DNA from: Prinia subflava
Lineage: Eukaryota; Chordata; Aves; Passeriformes; Cisticolidae
DNA length: 64,000 nucleotides
Assembly: GCF_021018805.1 (NCBI RefSeq)
Contig: NC_086283.1
Coordinates: 57,923,775-57,987,774, forward strand
Direction of reading: 5' to 3'
Under the pieces are notes generated by a model. The model saw nothing but the letters and a program-made list of their open reading frames with translations. It made no database searches and had not been told where the DNA came from. Position 1 is the first letter of the stretch. Each line of letters starts with the position of its first letter. Shown one piece after another: positions 45,401 through 50,829 of this stretch. The position numbers and the translations under genes are program-made.

Positions 45401-47863
45401 AAACTAAGGGATCATGGTTTAGAAAAGATGGATTTAACTGATAATACAAAAATACAGTTTAAAAACTAGGCATATGAGAACAGCTGTCTTCAGGTCGACC
45501 ATGCACTTTCATTTCTTGGTTAACAAGTGCTGCTGCTGCTGCTATCTAAGAAATAACTAGAAGATGCAGTTCTGGAGATAGGCTGTATAACTAGTTTTGG
45601 AGGTATTCCTTGCTGTTCAGATTTTTTGGACCCACTAGTCATTGAGAACTAATTGTCACATACTAATACACTTCCAGTTTTTCAGTCTTTATGATGCTAT
45701 AGAAAAGTTAGTAAATGAACTTTAAAGGGATGCTGAAATTTGTTTTCACAAAGTGTCCTTCCTGAAAAGAGAGTGCATAGCTTGCATGGGTACCTTTTAA
45801 CACAAATCACCACAATGGAAATAAGTTCAGATACTTAATTACCATCCTCACTGGTGATAATAAGTGTTCAATGAAAACACTGTATCGCCATATTATGACT
45901 TGAATATTACTGTTAAAAGTCTGAAAAGTTTCTCTAATTGACTTTGGGGGTATCTCAAAGAGCACTTTAATCTGTGCATCTCTGCAGGTTGCTTAAGTAA
46001 ACAGGAATTATTAATAGACATGATCTTTTGTACAAGGCTTGTACAATAAAAGTGTTGAAATGTATTTACACTTTTGTACAAATCAAGTAATAATTTGTGT
46101 GTGTGCCCTGACAGGAACAAGATTAATTGTAAACAATGTTTTTAATTACTCCTGTCATTTGTCTTGCCATTAATTTTGTAACATGTAACTATCTCAGTAA
46201 TTTCTCTTGCAATGACTGAATTTCTGCAATAAACTAGTAACCATGAGCTATTCCCTAGTGGTAGATGCAAAATACCACTTTTGGGTGGCTAAGACAATTG
46301 AATTTGGAGAGTGAGTGCAGTAGACCAACTGCACTTGAGTCACAATCATATAGTCTTGAAGAGAGTGAAGATTATGTCTGTAGAGACTGAGAATGCTTAT
46401 AGTGCTGCCATTCAGTTCTATATATTTTGATTTTCCCAGATTCTTGAATGGATTGAAGGAAAGGAGAGAAATATCAGAGCATTAATATCCACTCTTCATA
46501 CAGTGCTTTGGGAAGGGGAAAATAAGTGGAAACCAGTCAGCATGGCAGATTTAGTAACTCCTGAACAAGTAAAGAAGTACTACAGGAGAGCAGTGCTTGT
46601 AGTTCATCCTGATAAGGTGAGTGTGTTCCTTTGATCTTTATCGTAGGAGGAATACAAACTGCTGTAACCACGCCATACTGGTTACTGGCAAATGCCTTGC
46701 TTCTCAATCAGCACCCTAGATGTTCTTCACTGTGCTTCCAATATCTTCTGAATCTGACTGATGGCAGATTAATGCTGATCAGTAGAATCTATTTCATTTA
46801 TGTGAGCTGGTACTTCACATCTTTTAGAACTAGTATGAGGACTCAGAGGCTGCCACAGTAAAACTGGTAGGAAAAAACTGCTTAAATTCATTTACAGCTG
46901 TCTTTTTAAAAATATTTAATGCATCCAAATATATCATGGTAGCTTCTTGTTCTGAGCTCTTGCATTGGATAGACCTGGTTTGAATTTTCAGGTTTGCATT
47001 CACTGGTGGTTTAATGAGCAGTAGTCTAAATCCTATGTTGTTTTGTGTCCATAACAAACAAGACATTTTTTTGTTTATTAGTTCCCCCTGTCCTTCAGTG
47101 TTCTTAGGTATGTGACTTCTTCCACCTTTGTGGTGGTTTTTTAGGTGTTTTCTGTAAGCCCCTTAATGCATCAGTGTCAGAACATAGCTCTATTTAGGAC
47201 ATATTTGTCTTCCTTGTTCTTTTATTCTGCCTCTTATCTGTTGAAGCACTCTCTAAATGCGTTAATAAAAGTACTGCAGGTGGCAAAAGCTAAGCATCAG
47301 GAGAAGGGGAAGGATACTGGAGAGGGCTCTGGGAATTCCCTTTCTTGTTGGAGAGAACCATCTTTTGAGACTGGATGTTTATTAACCACAAGGGTTGGAT
47401 TGTGTTGGCCCAGAGTCAGGTCTGCTGTGAAACAGGCAGGGAATCAGGAGCATACTGTCTTTGGAAGCAAATACACAGAAAGTGCTATGTCAGTCATCTT
47501 GAGTCAGCATCACTCACAACCAGCAACAGATTTTTCTCCAGGGAATCCCATTCAAAAGAAGTTGTTTCAAAGAGGACTCAGATTTTATCCTTGTACACTA
47601 CTGCAAGATGTCTCGAGAAGCAATTCCAAAAATTACTTAATTTGGTTAGTAATAGTAAATGAAACTATTTATGAAAAGAACACAAATAAGGAGTGGGATC
47701 TTTACTAAATGACCAAATTTCCAATATTGTTATGCTTACGGTACATTCTCTTTTTTTCCAGGCCACAGGACAACCCTATGAGCAATATGCCAAAATGATC
47801 TTCATGGAATTGAATGATGCATGGTCAGAGTTCGAAAACCAGGGATCAAAGTCCCTTTTCTGA
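3362..47863 (+). CDS. GAK: GAK, cyclin-G-associated kinase (auxilin-2), 3' 21 coding exons, 5'-partial
   Basis: This is the genomic span of a spliced gene. The 21 exons total 3,225 coding bases including the stop, giving 1,074 residues. Human GAK is about 1,311 residues, so roughly the first 237 lie upstream of the window. The domain order is kinase C-lobe end (1-83), PTEN-like pseudophosphatase (about 125-325), C2 (about 326-480), adaptor/clathrin-binding linker (about 500-930) and J domain (about 940-1074). From family knowledge, GAK is the ubiquitous auxilin: it recruits HSC70 to clathrin-coated vesicles, drives uncoating, and phosphorylates adaptor mu subunits at the trans-Golgi and plasma membrane. 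The paralogue DNAJC6 (auxilin-1) is excluded by the kinase domain and by the closer match of the C-terminus to GAK. All introns are GT-AG and phases match at every junction. Confidence 0.97.
4108..4220 (+). CDS. GAK: GAK exon b: end of kinase domain
   Basis: Residues 46-83. It contains [33 protein letters not shown], the last helix of the kinase C-lobe with the conserved Arg of subdomain XI, and then leaves the kinase fold. The acceptor has a T-rich tract ending ttttttag and the donor is gtaaaa. The exon ends in phase 0. The following 523-bp intron (4221-4743) has no feature I can name. Confidence 0.96.
4744..4855 (+). CDS. GAK: GAK exon c: linker after kinase
   Basis: Residues 84-120 plus one base. 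It starts LLEQNGGYG, which matches GAK directly after the kinase domain, and continues into a Ser/Gln/Asn-rich stretch ending LNNLYNA. This linker diverges from human GAK, where it is Gly/Pro-rich, as expected for a disordered hinge. The acceptor is ctcctcag and the donor gtatgt. Confidence 0.94.
4856..7054 (+). other. GAK intron, 2.2 kb
   Basis: AT-rich intron without a recognisable gene, RNA or repeat. The open frames at 5715-5915 and on the minus strand at 6782-6988 are short, have no protein resemblance and no exon-like borders. Confidence 0.75.
7055..7178 (+). CDS. GAK: GAK exon d: start of PTEN-like domain
   Basis: Residues 121-161 plus two bases. It contains [31 protein letters not shown], the conserved entry to the PTEN/tensin-like region of auxilins. 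The acceptor is ctactctag and the donor gtgagt. The last codon (AA-T, Asn) is completed by the exon at 16371, across a 9.2-kb intron. Confidence 0.96.
11620..11860 (-). mobile_element. Degraded CR1 LINE 3' fragment, antisense
   Basis: On the + strand it reads as the reversed CR1 tail: 'catagaatcaaacag', 'tttggattggaagcagc', 'ggcagggacaccttcaactag', then 'ctcacatcctgtcattacat' and 'ctccagttttcttgtag'. These blocks occur in CR1 order with substitutions and small deletions. This is an old copy with no coding capacity left. Confidence 0.82.
12191..12196. repeat. Left target-site duplication of the 1.4-kb LTR
   Basis: The sequence is tgtttc, identical to 13622-13627 on the other side of the LTR. 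Its length of six bases is usual for ERVK-type integrases. Confidence 0.85.
12661..12667 (+). promoter_or_regulatory. TATA-like box in LTR
   Basis: The bases ataaaaa in the context ggggataaaaagcc lie about 465 bp into the LTR. They sit just before the switch from AT-rich to GC-rich sequence, where a U3/R border would be expected. Promoter activity is inference. Confidence 0.45.
12675..12733. repeat. Inverted-repeat cluster at the U3/R border of the LTR
   Basis: The core attgatcgatcaat (12695-12708) is a perfect 14-bp palindrome. It is surrounded by gtggagg (12683-12689) and cctccac (12727-12733), and by ggttgg and ccaacc, so the whole segment can fold on itself. It begins 14 bp after the TATA-like box. 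Confidence 0.7.
12926..13138 (+). repeat. GC-rich tandem repeats of 51 bp in the LTR
   Basis: Units begin at 12926, 12977 and 13028, exactly 51 bp apart. Each starts cgcg(a/g)tccc and contains ggacgggaaccctg and ggctcgg. A shortened unit follows, then another starting at 13112. CpG density is high. The repetition explains the overlapping repetitive open frames on both strands. Confidence 0.85.
13549..13554 (+). terminator. Poly(A) signal of the LTR
   Basis: AATAAA lies 67 bp before the 3' end of the sense LTR, as expected for an R/U5 border. Because the LTR lies in the same direction as GAK, it could in principle cause premature polyadenylation in this intron. There is no evidence here that it does. 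Confidence 0.5.
13622..13627. repeat. Right target-site duplication of the 1.4-kb LTR
   Basis: The sequence is tgtttc, the exact partner of 12191-12196. A perfect match suggests an integration that is not very old. Confidence 0.85.
14002..14067 (+). other. Exon-like island in the 9.2-kb intron (possible poison exon)
   Basis: A T-rich stretch ending aatttag precedes 66 bp, and the perfect donor gtgagt follows. In its own frame 0 it reads [20 protein letters not shown] and two more residues. The upstream GAK exon ends in phase 2. Spliced in, it would read through to a TGA at its fourth full codon. It is therefore either a chance match or a cassette exon that would trigger mRNA decay. I know of no matching segment in GAK. 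Confidence 0.25.
15350..15900. other. GC-richer intronic block of unknown nature
   Basis: About 550 bp are clearly richer in G+C than the flanking intron, with words such as gcagctgcag and ggagctgcagg. Open frames exist on both strands but none resembles a known protein or has splice borders. It may be an old unrecognised repeat or a regulatory element. Confidence 0.3.
16371..16420 (+). CDS. GAK: GAK exon e: PTEN-like domain, 50-bp microexon-sized
   Basis: Residues 162-178 plus one base. It encodes [17 protein letters not shown], which matches GAK exactly and marks the start of the phosphatase-like fold. The acceptor is tctctttcag and the donor gtatga. It is separated from the next exon by only 88 bp. 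Confidence 0.96.
16509..16657 (+). CDS. GAK: GAK exon f: PTEN-like domain
   Basis: Residues 179-228. It encodes [20 protein letters not shown], then [15 protein letters not shown] and YRPSRFHNR, all close to GAK. This is the N-terminal half of the tensin-type phosphatase fold. The acceptor is gtcttcag and the donor gtgtgt; it ends in phase 0. Confidence 0.97.
18229..18234. repeat. Target-site duplication, left
   Basis: gagaac, identical to 18925-18930. Together the two copies fix the borders of the antisense LTR. Confidence 0.85.
18235..18286 (-). repeat. Two tandem hairpins at the LTR 3' end
   Basis: On the + strand, hairpin 1 is tctcaggg, loop ttgctttt, ccctgaga (18235-18258). Hairpin 2 is cctcgggg, loop ttgctatt, ccccgagg (18263-18286). 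Both have perfect 8-bp stems and are offset by 28 bp. The two stems differ at two base pairs, and each difference is compensated on the other arm. The terminal arm of hairpin 1 is the very end of the LTR. Confidence 0.9.
18235..18924 (-). mobile_element. Solo LTR, ERVK-like, antisense to GAK
   Basis: On the minus strand it begins TGTCGGAGTC and ends CCCTGAGA, 690 bp long. It is flanked by a perfect 6-bp duplication, gagaac, at 18229-18234 and 18925-18930. It shares its first 10 bp with the sense LTR at 12197, but the interiors differ, so the two are probably related but distinct subfamilies. AATAAA motifs on the minus strand sit at about 18380 and 18520. No internal retroviral sequence remains. 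The last 52 bp form two tandem hairpins, annotated separately. It resembles passerine ERVK LTRs as I recall them. Confidence 0.9.
18925..18930. repeat. Target-site duplication, right
   Basis: gagaac, the exact partner of 18229-18234. Confidence 0.85.
19207..19265 (+). repeat. Near-direct repeat, 39-bp period
   Basis: catgtaggaaacccacctac at 19207-19226 recurs at 19246-19265 with one change. The sequence between contains the partial palindrome gtactaggtgtactagtac. This is a local duplication without evident function. Confidence 0.75.
20613..20698 (+). repeat. G/T-rich low-complexity tract
   Basis: About 85 bp made almost only of T and G in runs such as tttgggtttgg and ggggttttttt. It has four GGG runs, but with long loops, so quadruplex formation is weakly supported. 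Confidence 0.8.
20816..21175 (-). mobile_element. ERVL-like LTR fragment, antisense (borders approximate)
   Basis: On the minus strand it contains ttataaaag, the words catcttgggtgtagcctggg and ctgcccaaggtgtatcc, and a final cctactttattcctttaac block. I recall this order from dispersed avian ERVL LTRs. The minus-strand start may be TGTTAGCAAG at 21174. I could not find a convincing target-site duplication, so the ends are uncertain. Confidence 0.5.
21452..21574 (+). CDS. GAK: GAK exon g: PTEN-like domain, first half of P-loop
   Basis: Residues 229-269. It starts [14 protein letters not shown], contains [19 protein letters not shown], and ends inside the P-loop. Cys268 occupies the catalytic-cysteine position of the PTEN signature (HCxxGxxR). 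The acceptor is ctcattgcag and the donor gtaaga; it ends in phase 0. Confidence 0.97.
21575..23359 (+). other. GAK intron, 1.8 kb
   Basis: AT-rich intron with no recognisable gene or repeat. It ends with a run of 14-15 T bases that forms a strong polypyrimidine tract for the next acceptor. Confidence 0.75.
23360..23493 (+). CDS. GAK: GAK exon h: PTEN-like domain, second half of P-loop
   Basis: Residues 270-313 plus two bases. It begins [20 protein letters not shown] and continues to [17 protein letters not shown]. With the preceding exon the P-loop reads HCLDGRAAS. The Arg expected six residues after Cys268 is Ala274, so the domain should lack tyrosine- or lipid-phosphatase activity, as in known auxilins. 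The acceptor ends ttttactag and the donor is gtacag. The following 915-bp intron (23494-24408) has no feature I can name. Confidence 0.97.
24409..24603 (+). CDS. GAK: GAK exon i: end of PTEN-like domain and start of C2
   Basis: Residues 314-378 plus two bases. It encodes [14 protein letters not shown], then [18 protein letters not shown] and [14 protein letters not shown], the junction to the tensin-type C2 domain. The PTEN-like/C2 pair binds phosphoinositides and places auxilins on new vesicles (family knowledge). The next intron (24604-25129, 526 bp) contains a 113-codon open frame at 24718-25059 that I regard as chance. Confidence 0.97.
25130..25247 (+). CDS. GAK: GAK exon j: C2 domain
   Basis: Residues 379-418. 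It encodes [20 protein letters not shown] and [17 protein letters not shown]2 beta strands almost identical to human GAK. The acceptor is tttctttag and the donor gtaagg; it ends in phase 0. Confidence 0.97.
25248..27580 (+). other. GAK intron, 2.3 kb
   Basis: AT-rich intron. I see no repeat family, RNA gene or exon in it. Confidence 0.75.
27581..27660 (+). CDS. GAK: GAK exon k: C2 domain
   Basis: Residues 419-444 plus two bases. It encodes [20 protein letters not shown] and then TTVKFA. The acceptor is tttcaacag and the donor gtatgt. The next intron (27661-28024) is 364 bp; the open frames running through it are extensions of exon reading frames. Confidence 0.97.
28025..28218 (+). CDS. GAK: GAK exon l: end of C2 domain
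   Basis: Residues 445-509 plus one base. It encodes [31 protein letters not shown] and then [20 protein letters not shown]. This closes the C2 fold and enters the linker. The acceptor is tctttgcag and the donor gtaatg. Confidence 0.97.
28219..30049 (+). other. GAK intron, 1.8 kb
   Basis: No exon or repeat family is recognised. At 28849-28890 there are two C-box-like words (atgatga, tgatgag), but no D box, so I do not call a snoRNA. Confidence 0.7.
30050..30208 (+). CDS. GAK: GAK exon m: linker start
   Basis: Residues 510-562 plus one base. It encodes [19 protein letters not shown], an acidic Ser/Thr-rich stretch, and NNFFHSLDW near the end. The [13 protein letters not shown] block is identical to human GAK. 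The acceptor is ttttatag and the donor gtacag. The 775-bp intron after it (30209-30983) shows nothing notable. Confidence 0.96.
30984..31454 (+). CDS. GAK: GAK exon n: large adaptor/clathrin-binding linker exon
   Basis: Residues 563-719 plus one base, the largest coding exon in the window. It is acidic and Ser-rich, poorly conserved against human except for short motifs. VDLLGLDSD (DLL at 643-645), NADLLNNLF (DLL at 670-672) and GDLLGQG (DLL at 690-692) are DLL-type clathrin-box sites. It ends in a Ser/Ala run. The acceptor is tattcaag, slightly weak, and the donor gtatgt. Confidence 0.95.
31455..33401 (+). other. GAK intron, 1.9 kb
   Basis: AT-rich intron with nothing recognised. The last 190 bp are open in the frame of the next exon, which is chance. 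Confidence 0.75.
33402..33572 (+). CDS. GAK: GAK exon o: DPF/DLF adaptor-binding linker
   Basis: Residues 720-776 plus one base. It starts ADPFDPFA, which gives two overlapping DPF sites (721-723, 724-726) that bind the AP-2 alpha appendage, then [10 protein letters not shown] (740-749). The human equivalent reads ADPFGP and PDLFGEFLN, so this bird copy has one extra DPF. The acceptor is tcttttttag and the donor gtaagt. Confidence 0.96.
34430..34780 (+). repeat. Possible degraded dispersed avian repeat
   Basis: Words such as 'gggtgatctctgctctggca', 'gaagcacctcttcccattcc' and 'gagctggctgtgtccaac' occur in an order I recall from an interspersed bird repeat. I cannot name the family. The copy is diverged and its ends are uncertain. 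Confidence 0.35.
35235..35976 (+). mobile_element. CR1 LINE 3' part, sense, about 740 bp
   Basis: It follows CR1 in order: 'gattctgcacctgggacggg', 'gacttggggatcctggtcga', the 'ggcagccaggaggaccag' block, 'gaggagcagctgaa', 'agcctggagaagaggagac', the 'agtgaccaatgataggatg' block and a terminal 'attttatgatct'. It covers the end of the ORF2-derived region plus 3' UTR, is 5'-truncated, and its frame is broken. Open frames on both strands here are CR1 remains, not genes. Confidence 0.92.
38281..38535 (+). repeat. 24-bp minisatellite, 10 identical units plus a truncated one
   Basis: Ten units of 24 bp from 38281 to 38520 are identical at every base, each starting ttttccttac and ending tggtac. An eleventh copy (38521-38535) has lost nine internal bases. 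Because 24 is divisible by three the array stays open and translates to repeats of FLTSVVVL, but it lies deep in an intron and is not coding. Perfect identity points to recent expansion. Confidence 0.97.
40377..40511 (+). CDS. GAK: GAK exon p: linker
   Basis: Residues 777-821 plus one base. It encodes [20 protein letters not shown], then [10 protein letters not shown], matching human SSSNPDLLGGWAAW. The PDLL and WDSW elements are of the type bound by clathrin and adaptor appendages. The acceptor is ttctgtag and the donor gtatga. The following intron (40512-40848) is 337 bp and plain. Confidence 0.95.
40849..40968 (+). CDS. GAK: GAK exon q: linker with DPF
   Basis: Residues 822-861 plus one base. 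It is Ser-rich, then [16 protein letters not shown]. The DPF at 848-850 and the DPFADL block are conserved in both auxilins. The acceptor is ttatgcag and the donor gtaagt. Confidence 0.96.
40969..43530 (+). other. GAK intron, 2.6 kb
   Basis: AT-rich intron, no exon or repeat family recognised. Confidence 0.75.
43531..43743 (+). CDS. GAK: GAK exon r: linker before J domain
   Basis: Residues 862-932 plus one base. It is Gly/Ser/Gln/Lys-rich, with three Trp residues, and ends [20 protein letters not shown] and APSF. The human sequence here is [24 protein letters not shown], a strong GAK signature. The acceptor is ttattgttag and the donor gtaagt. Confidence 0.97.
43744..45158 (+). other. GAK intron, 1.4 kb
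   Basis: No recognisable feature. Confidence 0.75.
45159..45307 (+). CDS. GAK: GAK exon s: start of J-domain region
   Basis: Residues 933-982. It encodes [20 protein letters not shown], then [20 protein letters not shown] and PLKLK. This is the N-terminal extension helix of the auxilin-type J domain. The acceptor is tttcatag and the donor gtttgt, a weaker donor than the others. It ends in phase 0. Confidence 0.97.
45308..46439 (+). other. GAK intron, 1.1 kb
   Basis: Contains a short (TGC)5 run at about 45528-45543 and a 9-bp inverted repeat, ttgtacaag/cttgtacaa, at 46028-46046. Nothing else is recognised. Confidence 0.75.
46440..46616 (+). CDS. GAK: GAK exon t: J domain with HPD
   Basis: Residues 983-1041. 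It encodes [40 protein letters not shown] and [19 protein letters not shown]. His-Pro-Asp at 1038-1040 is the HSC70-activating tripeptide, and the exon ends just after it. The acceptor is ttttcccag and the donor gtgagt. Confidence 0.98.
46617..47761 (+). other. GAK last intron, 1.1 kb
   Basis: Includes a 187-codon open frame (47145-47708) and an overlapping one in another frame. Neither resembles a protein, and splicing removes both. No repeat family is recognised. Confidence 0.75.
47762..47863 (+). CDS. GAK: GAK terminal coding exon
   Basis: Residues 1042-1074 and TGA stop. It encodes [20 protein letters not shown] and [13 protein letters not shown]. Human GAK ends NQGSRPLF and auxilin-1 NQGQKPLY, which supports GAK. 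This is the last J-domain helix, which packs against HSC70. The acceptor is tttttttccag. Confidence 0.98.
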   Translation, partial: ATGQPYEQYAKMIFMELNDAWSEFENQGSKSLF

Positions 47864-49985
47864 AACTTCACCTTTTACAGAACTGCTTCTAGAAACTGAA
47901 GCTGAGCATTGTTATGACTTTATTGCGCCTGAGATTTGTGAAGCGCTTTTCCACGATTTCAGCACAGTTTCGAGTCATGCACTTAAATGTGGGGATGTAT
48001 TTTGTAAGATGTAGAGTACAGAGCATTACATAGATGCATTAAGAAAAAAAGCTGCTGAGTACCTGTAGAAATCACAGTCTGGGAGTAAAGGTTTCTCTTC
48101 AGTTTTTTATAAGAAAAATAGAATTTTAATGAAGCTAAGTAATTAGTGATAGGCTGGTATTACTTATAAATCATTCCAACTTAATTGATCTTTGCTGTAC
48201 CTCTACCGTCCCAAATTTGTCTGTTACTTTGAGTAGTTTTGTGATTCAATTTTGATATTTGGTGCCTGTCGCCTTCTTCAAAGTGCTTTAGTTAGCAGCA
48301 GTGAATTTGCTTGGCTTATCTCAAACCTAAGGGTGTATATTTTAATCTGTATTTTATATAATCAATCTGATAATCATTCTGTAAATAATGTTTTCTGGTA
48401 ATATCTGTGTTCCTTACAATAGAGTAACAGTTGTTTAGCCAAAAAGACACCACATATGAGAAAGTCAGACAGGGTTATTCTTGATTTTTTTTTCTGTTTT
48501 TAAATATCATGAATCTAAAAAGAAATTTAAGTCTGAGGTCTGCATGTTCCTGCTGTTTTGTTTATTTATTGGAGTACTCTCACCTGTGCTTATTTTCCTA
48601 GTTCTTTAAATGGTGTCTCTTGCTTCTGAATTCAGTGGAGTGTTCCTTTCATTGCACTTCAAATACTCTGATAGAAACAATGATACTATGAAACTTGAAG
48701 TGTAAGCACAAACCTTTTACTGTGCTTTGTCTGAGTAGTAAATCACTCATTATCATCTGGTGAGCATTTAAAGTGCTTTAACAAACATTTTGCTGCATGT
48801 TTGAACTTCTGTATTTTTGAGATACGCATGTCATCCGTGCATGTGAAAACATGGTGTGTCTCTGTAGACTGAATTTCTGCTCACCTATTTCCATGCACTG
48901 CTTAGTGCAGGGTGGGTAGAGACACAACTTGGTAACAAAACTTGCCATGTTTTCTCATACCTTTTCAGAAGGCACTTTTTCACTAGTGCTGGGGTGGATG
49001 ATGCAAATGACCAATGACTGTTATACTCTGTGTAATAACAAAATGCAATCTTCATATCAAGTTGGAGAACATGAAAAATTAGTGCTGGGATATTAAATCT
49101 TCAGCAGCAGTCTCTTGATACCAGACAGTTGGGCATTCCAGGGGATACTTTGATCACTTGCCTTTTTATACATTTTGCATGCTTAACTGAGAGGGGAAGC
49201 TGTATTATTAGCAGAGGTAACTGTTCAGCTGAGCAACATCTGAACAGGAAGCACGAGATTCTAATGCCAGATTCAAATTCTGAAAGGTGTGTTGGATGAG
49301 ATTTCCCACTGCTGCACCAGCACAAGAGCTGGTGGGTTAGAGACTGCTGAACACTTGCAATGTCTAGTCTCTAGTTCTGCTATAACACAGTCACTTACTA
49401 ACCTCTGATCAAAGGTTTTGTTTGTGTATATTTGCATATATATTCAGCTGCTGTGATTTTTTTTTTCAAGATGAAGCTAAGATCAGTTATGGATCAGGAA
49501 GGTTATATATTATTCGTAGCTGCTGTTGTATTTCAATTACTGCTTGGAAGCAGTCTTAAATTTCAGTAGATTTCTTCATAAATTTATGTAACTTGCTGTC
49601 TGATTTAAAGAGTTGATCTTTTTTCCTTTGGACACTTCATTGATTCTTTATGTATGTGTTCTGCATCCATGGAAATTAAAGGCTTCTGCTGGTAGGATAG
49701 GTTTGTGGGACACTTCTTTACTGTTCTAGGGCAAATGCTATCTAGTAATAGGTTTAAAAAGATGAACACAGATATATAATGAATTTGACTGTAGTGTTAT
49801 ATATATAAAGAGAGTTGAGAGACAAAGCATTTCTAAGGGGGCTGTTTAGAATAAGGAAGGACTGCTTTAAAAAACCCACGTTCATTCAGCACATACAGGC
49901 AACTTTAAGGCATACATTTTTAATTGCTCTTTTCTTGAAGTATCTGTTAAAAAAAATAAAAACATGAAAATTGGGAGGAAAATAT
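47864..49985 (+). other. GAK: Probable GAK 3' UTR
   Basis: AT-rich sequence after the stop. I find no canonical AATAAA until 49955. ATTAAA occurs at about 49675. If 49955 is used, the UTR is about 2.1 kb, longer than I recall for human GAK. The end point is inference. Confidence 0.5.
49955..49960 (+). terminator. Candidate GAK poly(A) signal 1
   Basis: AATAAA inside a run of A bases (aaaaaataaaaac). This is the first canonical hexamer downstream of the stop. Confidence 0.4.
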
Positions 49986-50575
49986 CTTCCTCTGCTGTTG
50001 TATATTTGGTAGCATTTTCTGGATGATGTCTGCATGATATTTTTTAAGTATCTCTACTCTTGCTTGCAAATTTTTTTTGAAACATCACATTTTTAGATGT
50101 GATTTTAAGTTAGCAGGGAAAACATGAGTGCAACTATTTTACCTGGAACTGAAGCTCTTAGCTCTCTCTTTTAAAAATTACAGAAAATCAGGAAGTTTGG
50201 CTATGGATTCTTCCAAGAGCCATTAGATAATTACTGAAACTTCAGTTGGGTTGACAGAGGTGCCCAGCTTATTTTATGGCTTAGTCAGCTCTGGTTCTTA
50301 GTGGGGAACTGGCTGATTTCTCTGTCCTGCGCCTTTCTACATAATTGAATTTTGCTGCTAAGAATCGGGAGAGGCTTGGTTTGGTAAAACCGATAAGTCT
50401 TGACAATGAAACTATTCCAGGTAGGGCATTTTGATTTTGGCTTTATTTTTTGAAATTGTGACATTTCTCTGTGTTACATGTACAAGAATGTGCAAACAGT
50501 GGGGATTTCACTAAGGTTCTGTAAGTCAACTGTAATTTGGAAATTAAAAAAAGTTCAAGTGGTGATTATGAACAT

Positions 50576-50581
50576 AATAAA
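50576..50581 (+). terminator. Candidate GAK poly(A) signal 2
   Basis: AATAAA in cataataaactg, followed within 20 bp by a T-rich stretch (gttttgttttctgtg) of the kind seen at cleavage sites. Another AATAAA lies at 50787-50792. Confidence 0.35.
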
Positions 50582-50829
50582 CTGAAGTTTTGTTTTCTGT
50601 GCAACACAAAACAGCATGAAGACCACTAAAGGTGTTTCTTAGTATAAGGCTTATATATTAGGTACAAGAACCTGGGAAGAGGGAACTTAAAATATATTTC
50701 ATATAAATGTGTATTTAGTCTTTTATAGGAGAGGGTCATTTGGAAGAACAACGTCCAGCAGCTGTATGAATTAATCTTAAAACAGTAATAAAAAATGGTA
50801 GAAAATCTGGGAATGAGGGCTTTTAACCT

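Noticed and set aside
47145..47708. 187-codon plus-strand open frame before the last GAK exon
   Set aside because: It lies in the last intron in a frame unrelated to GAK, with no recognisable protein sequence.
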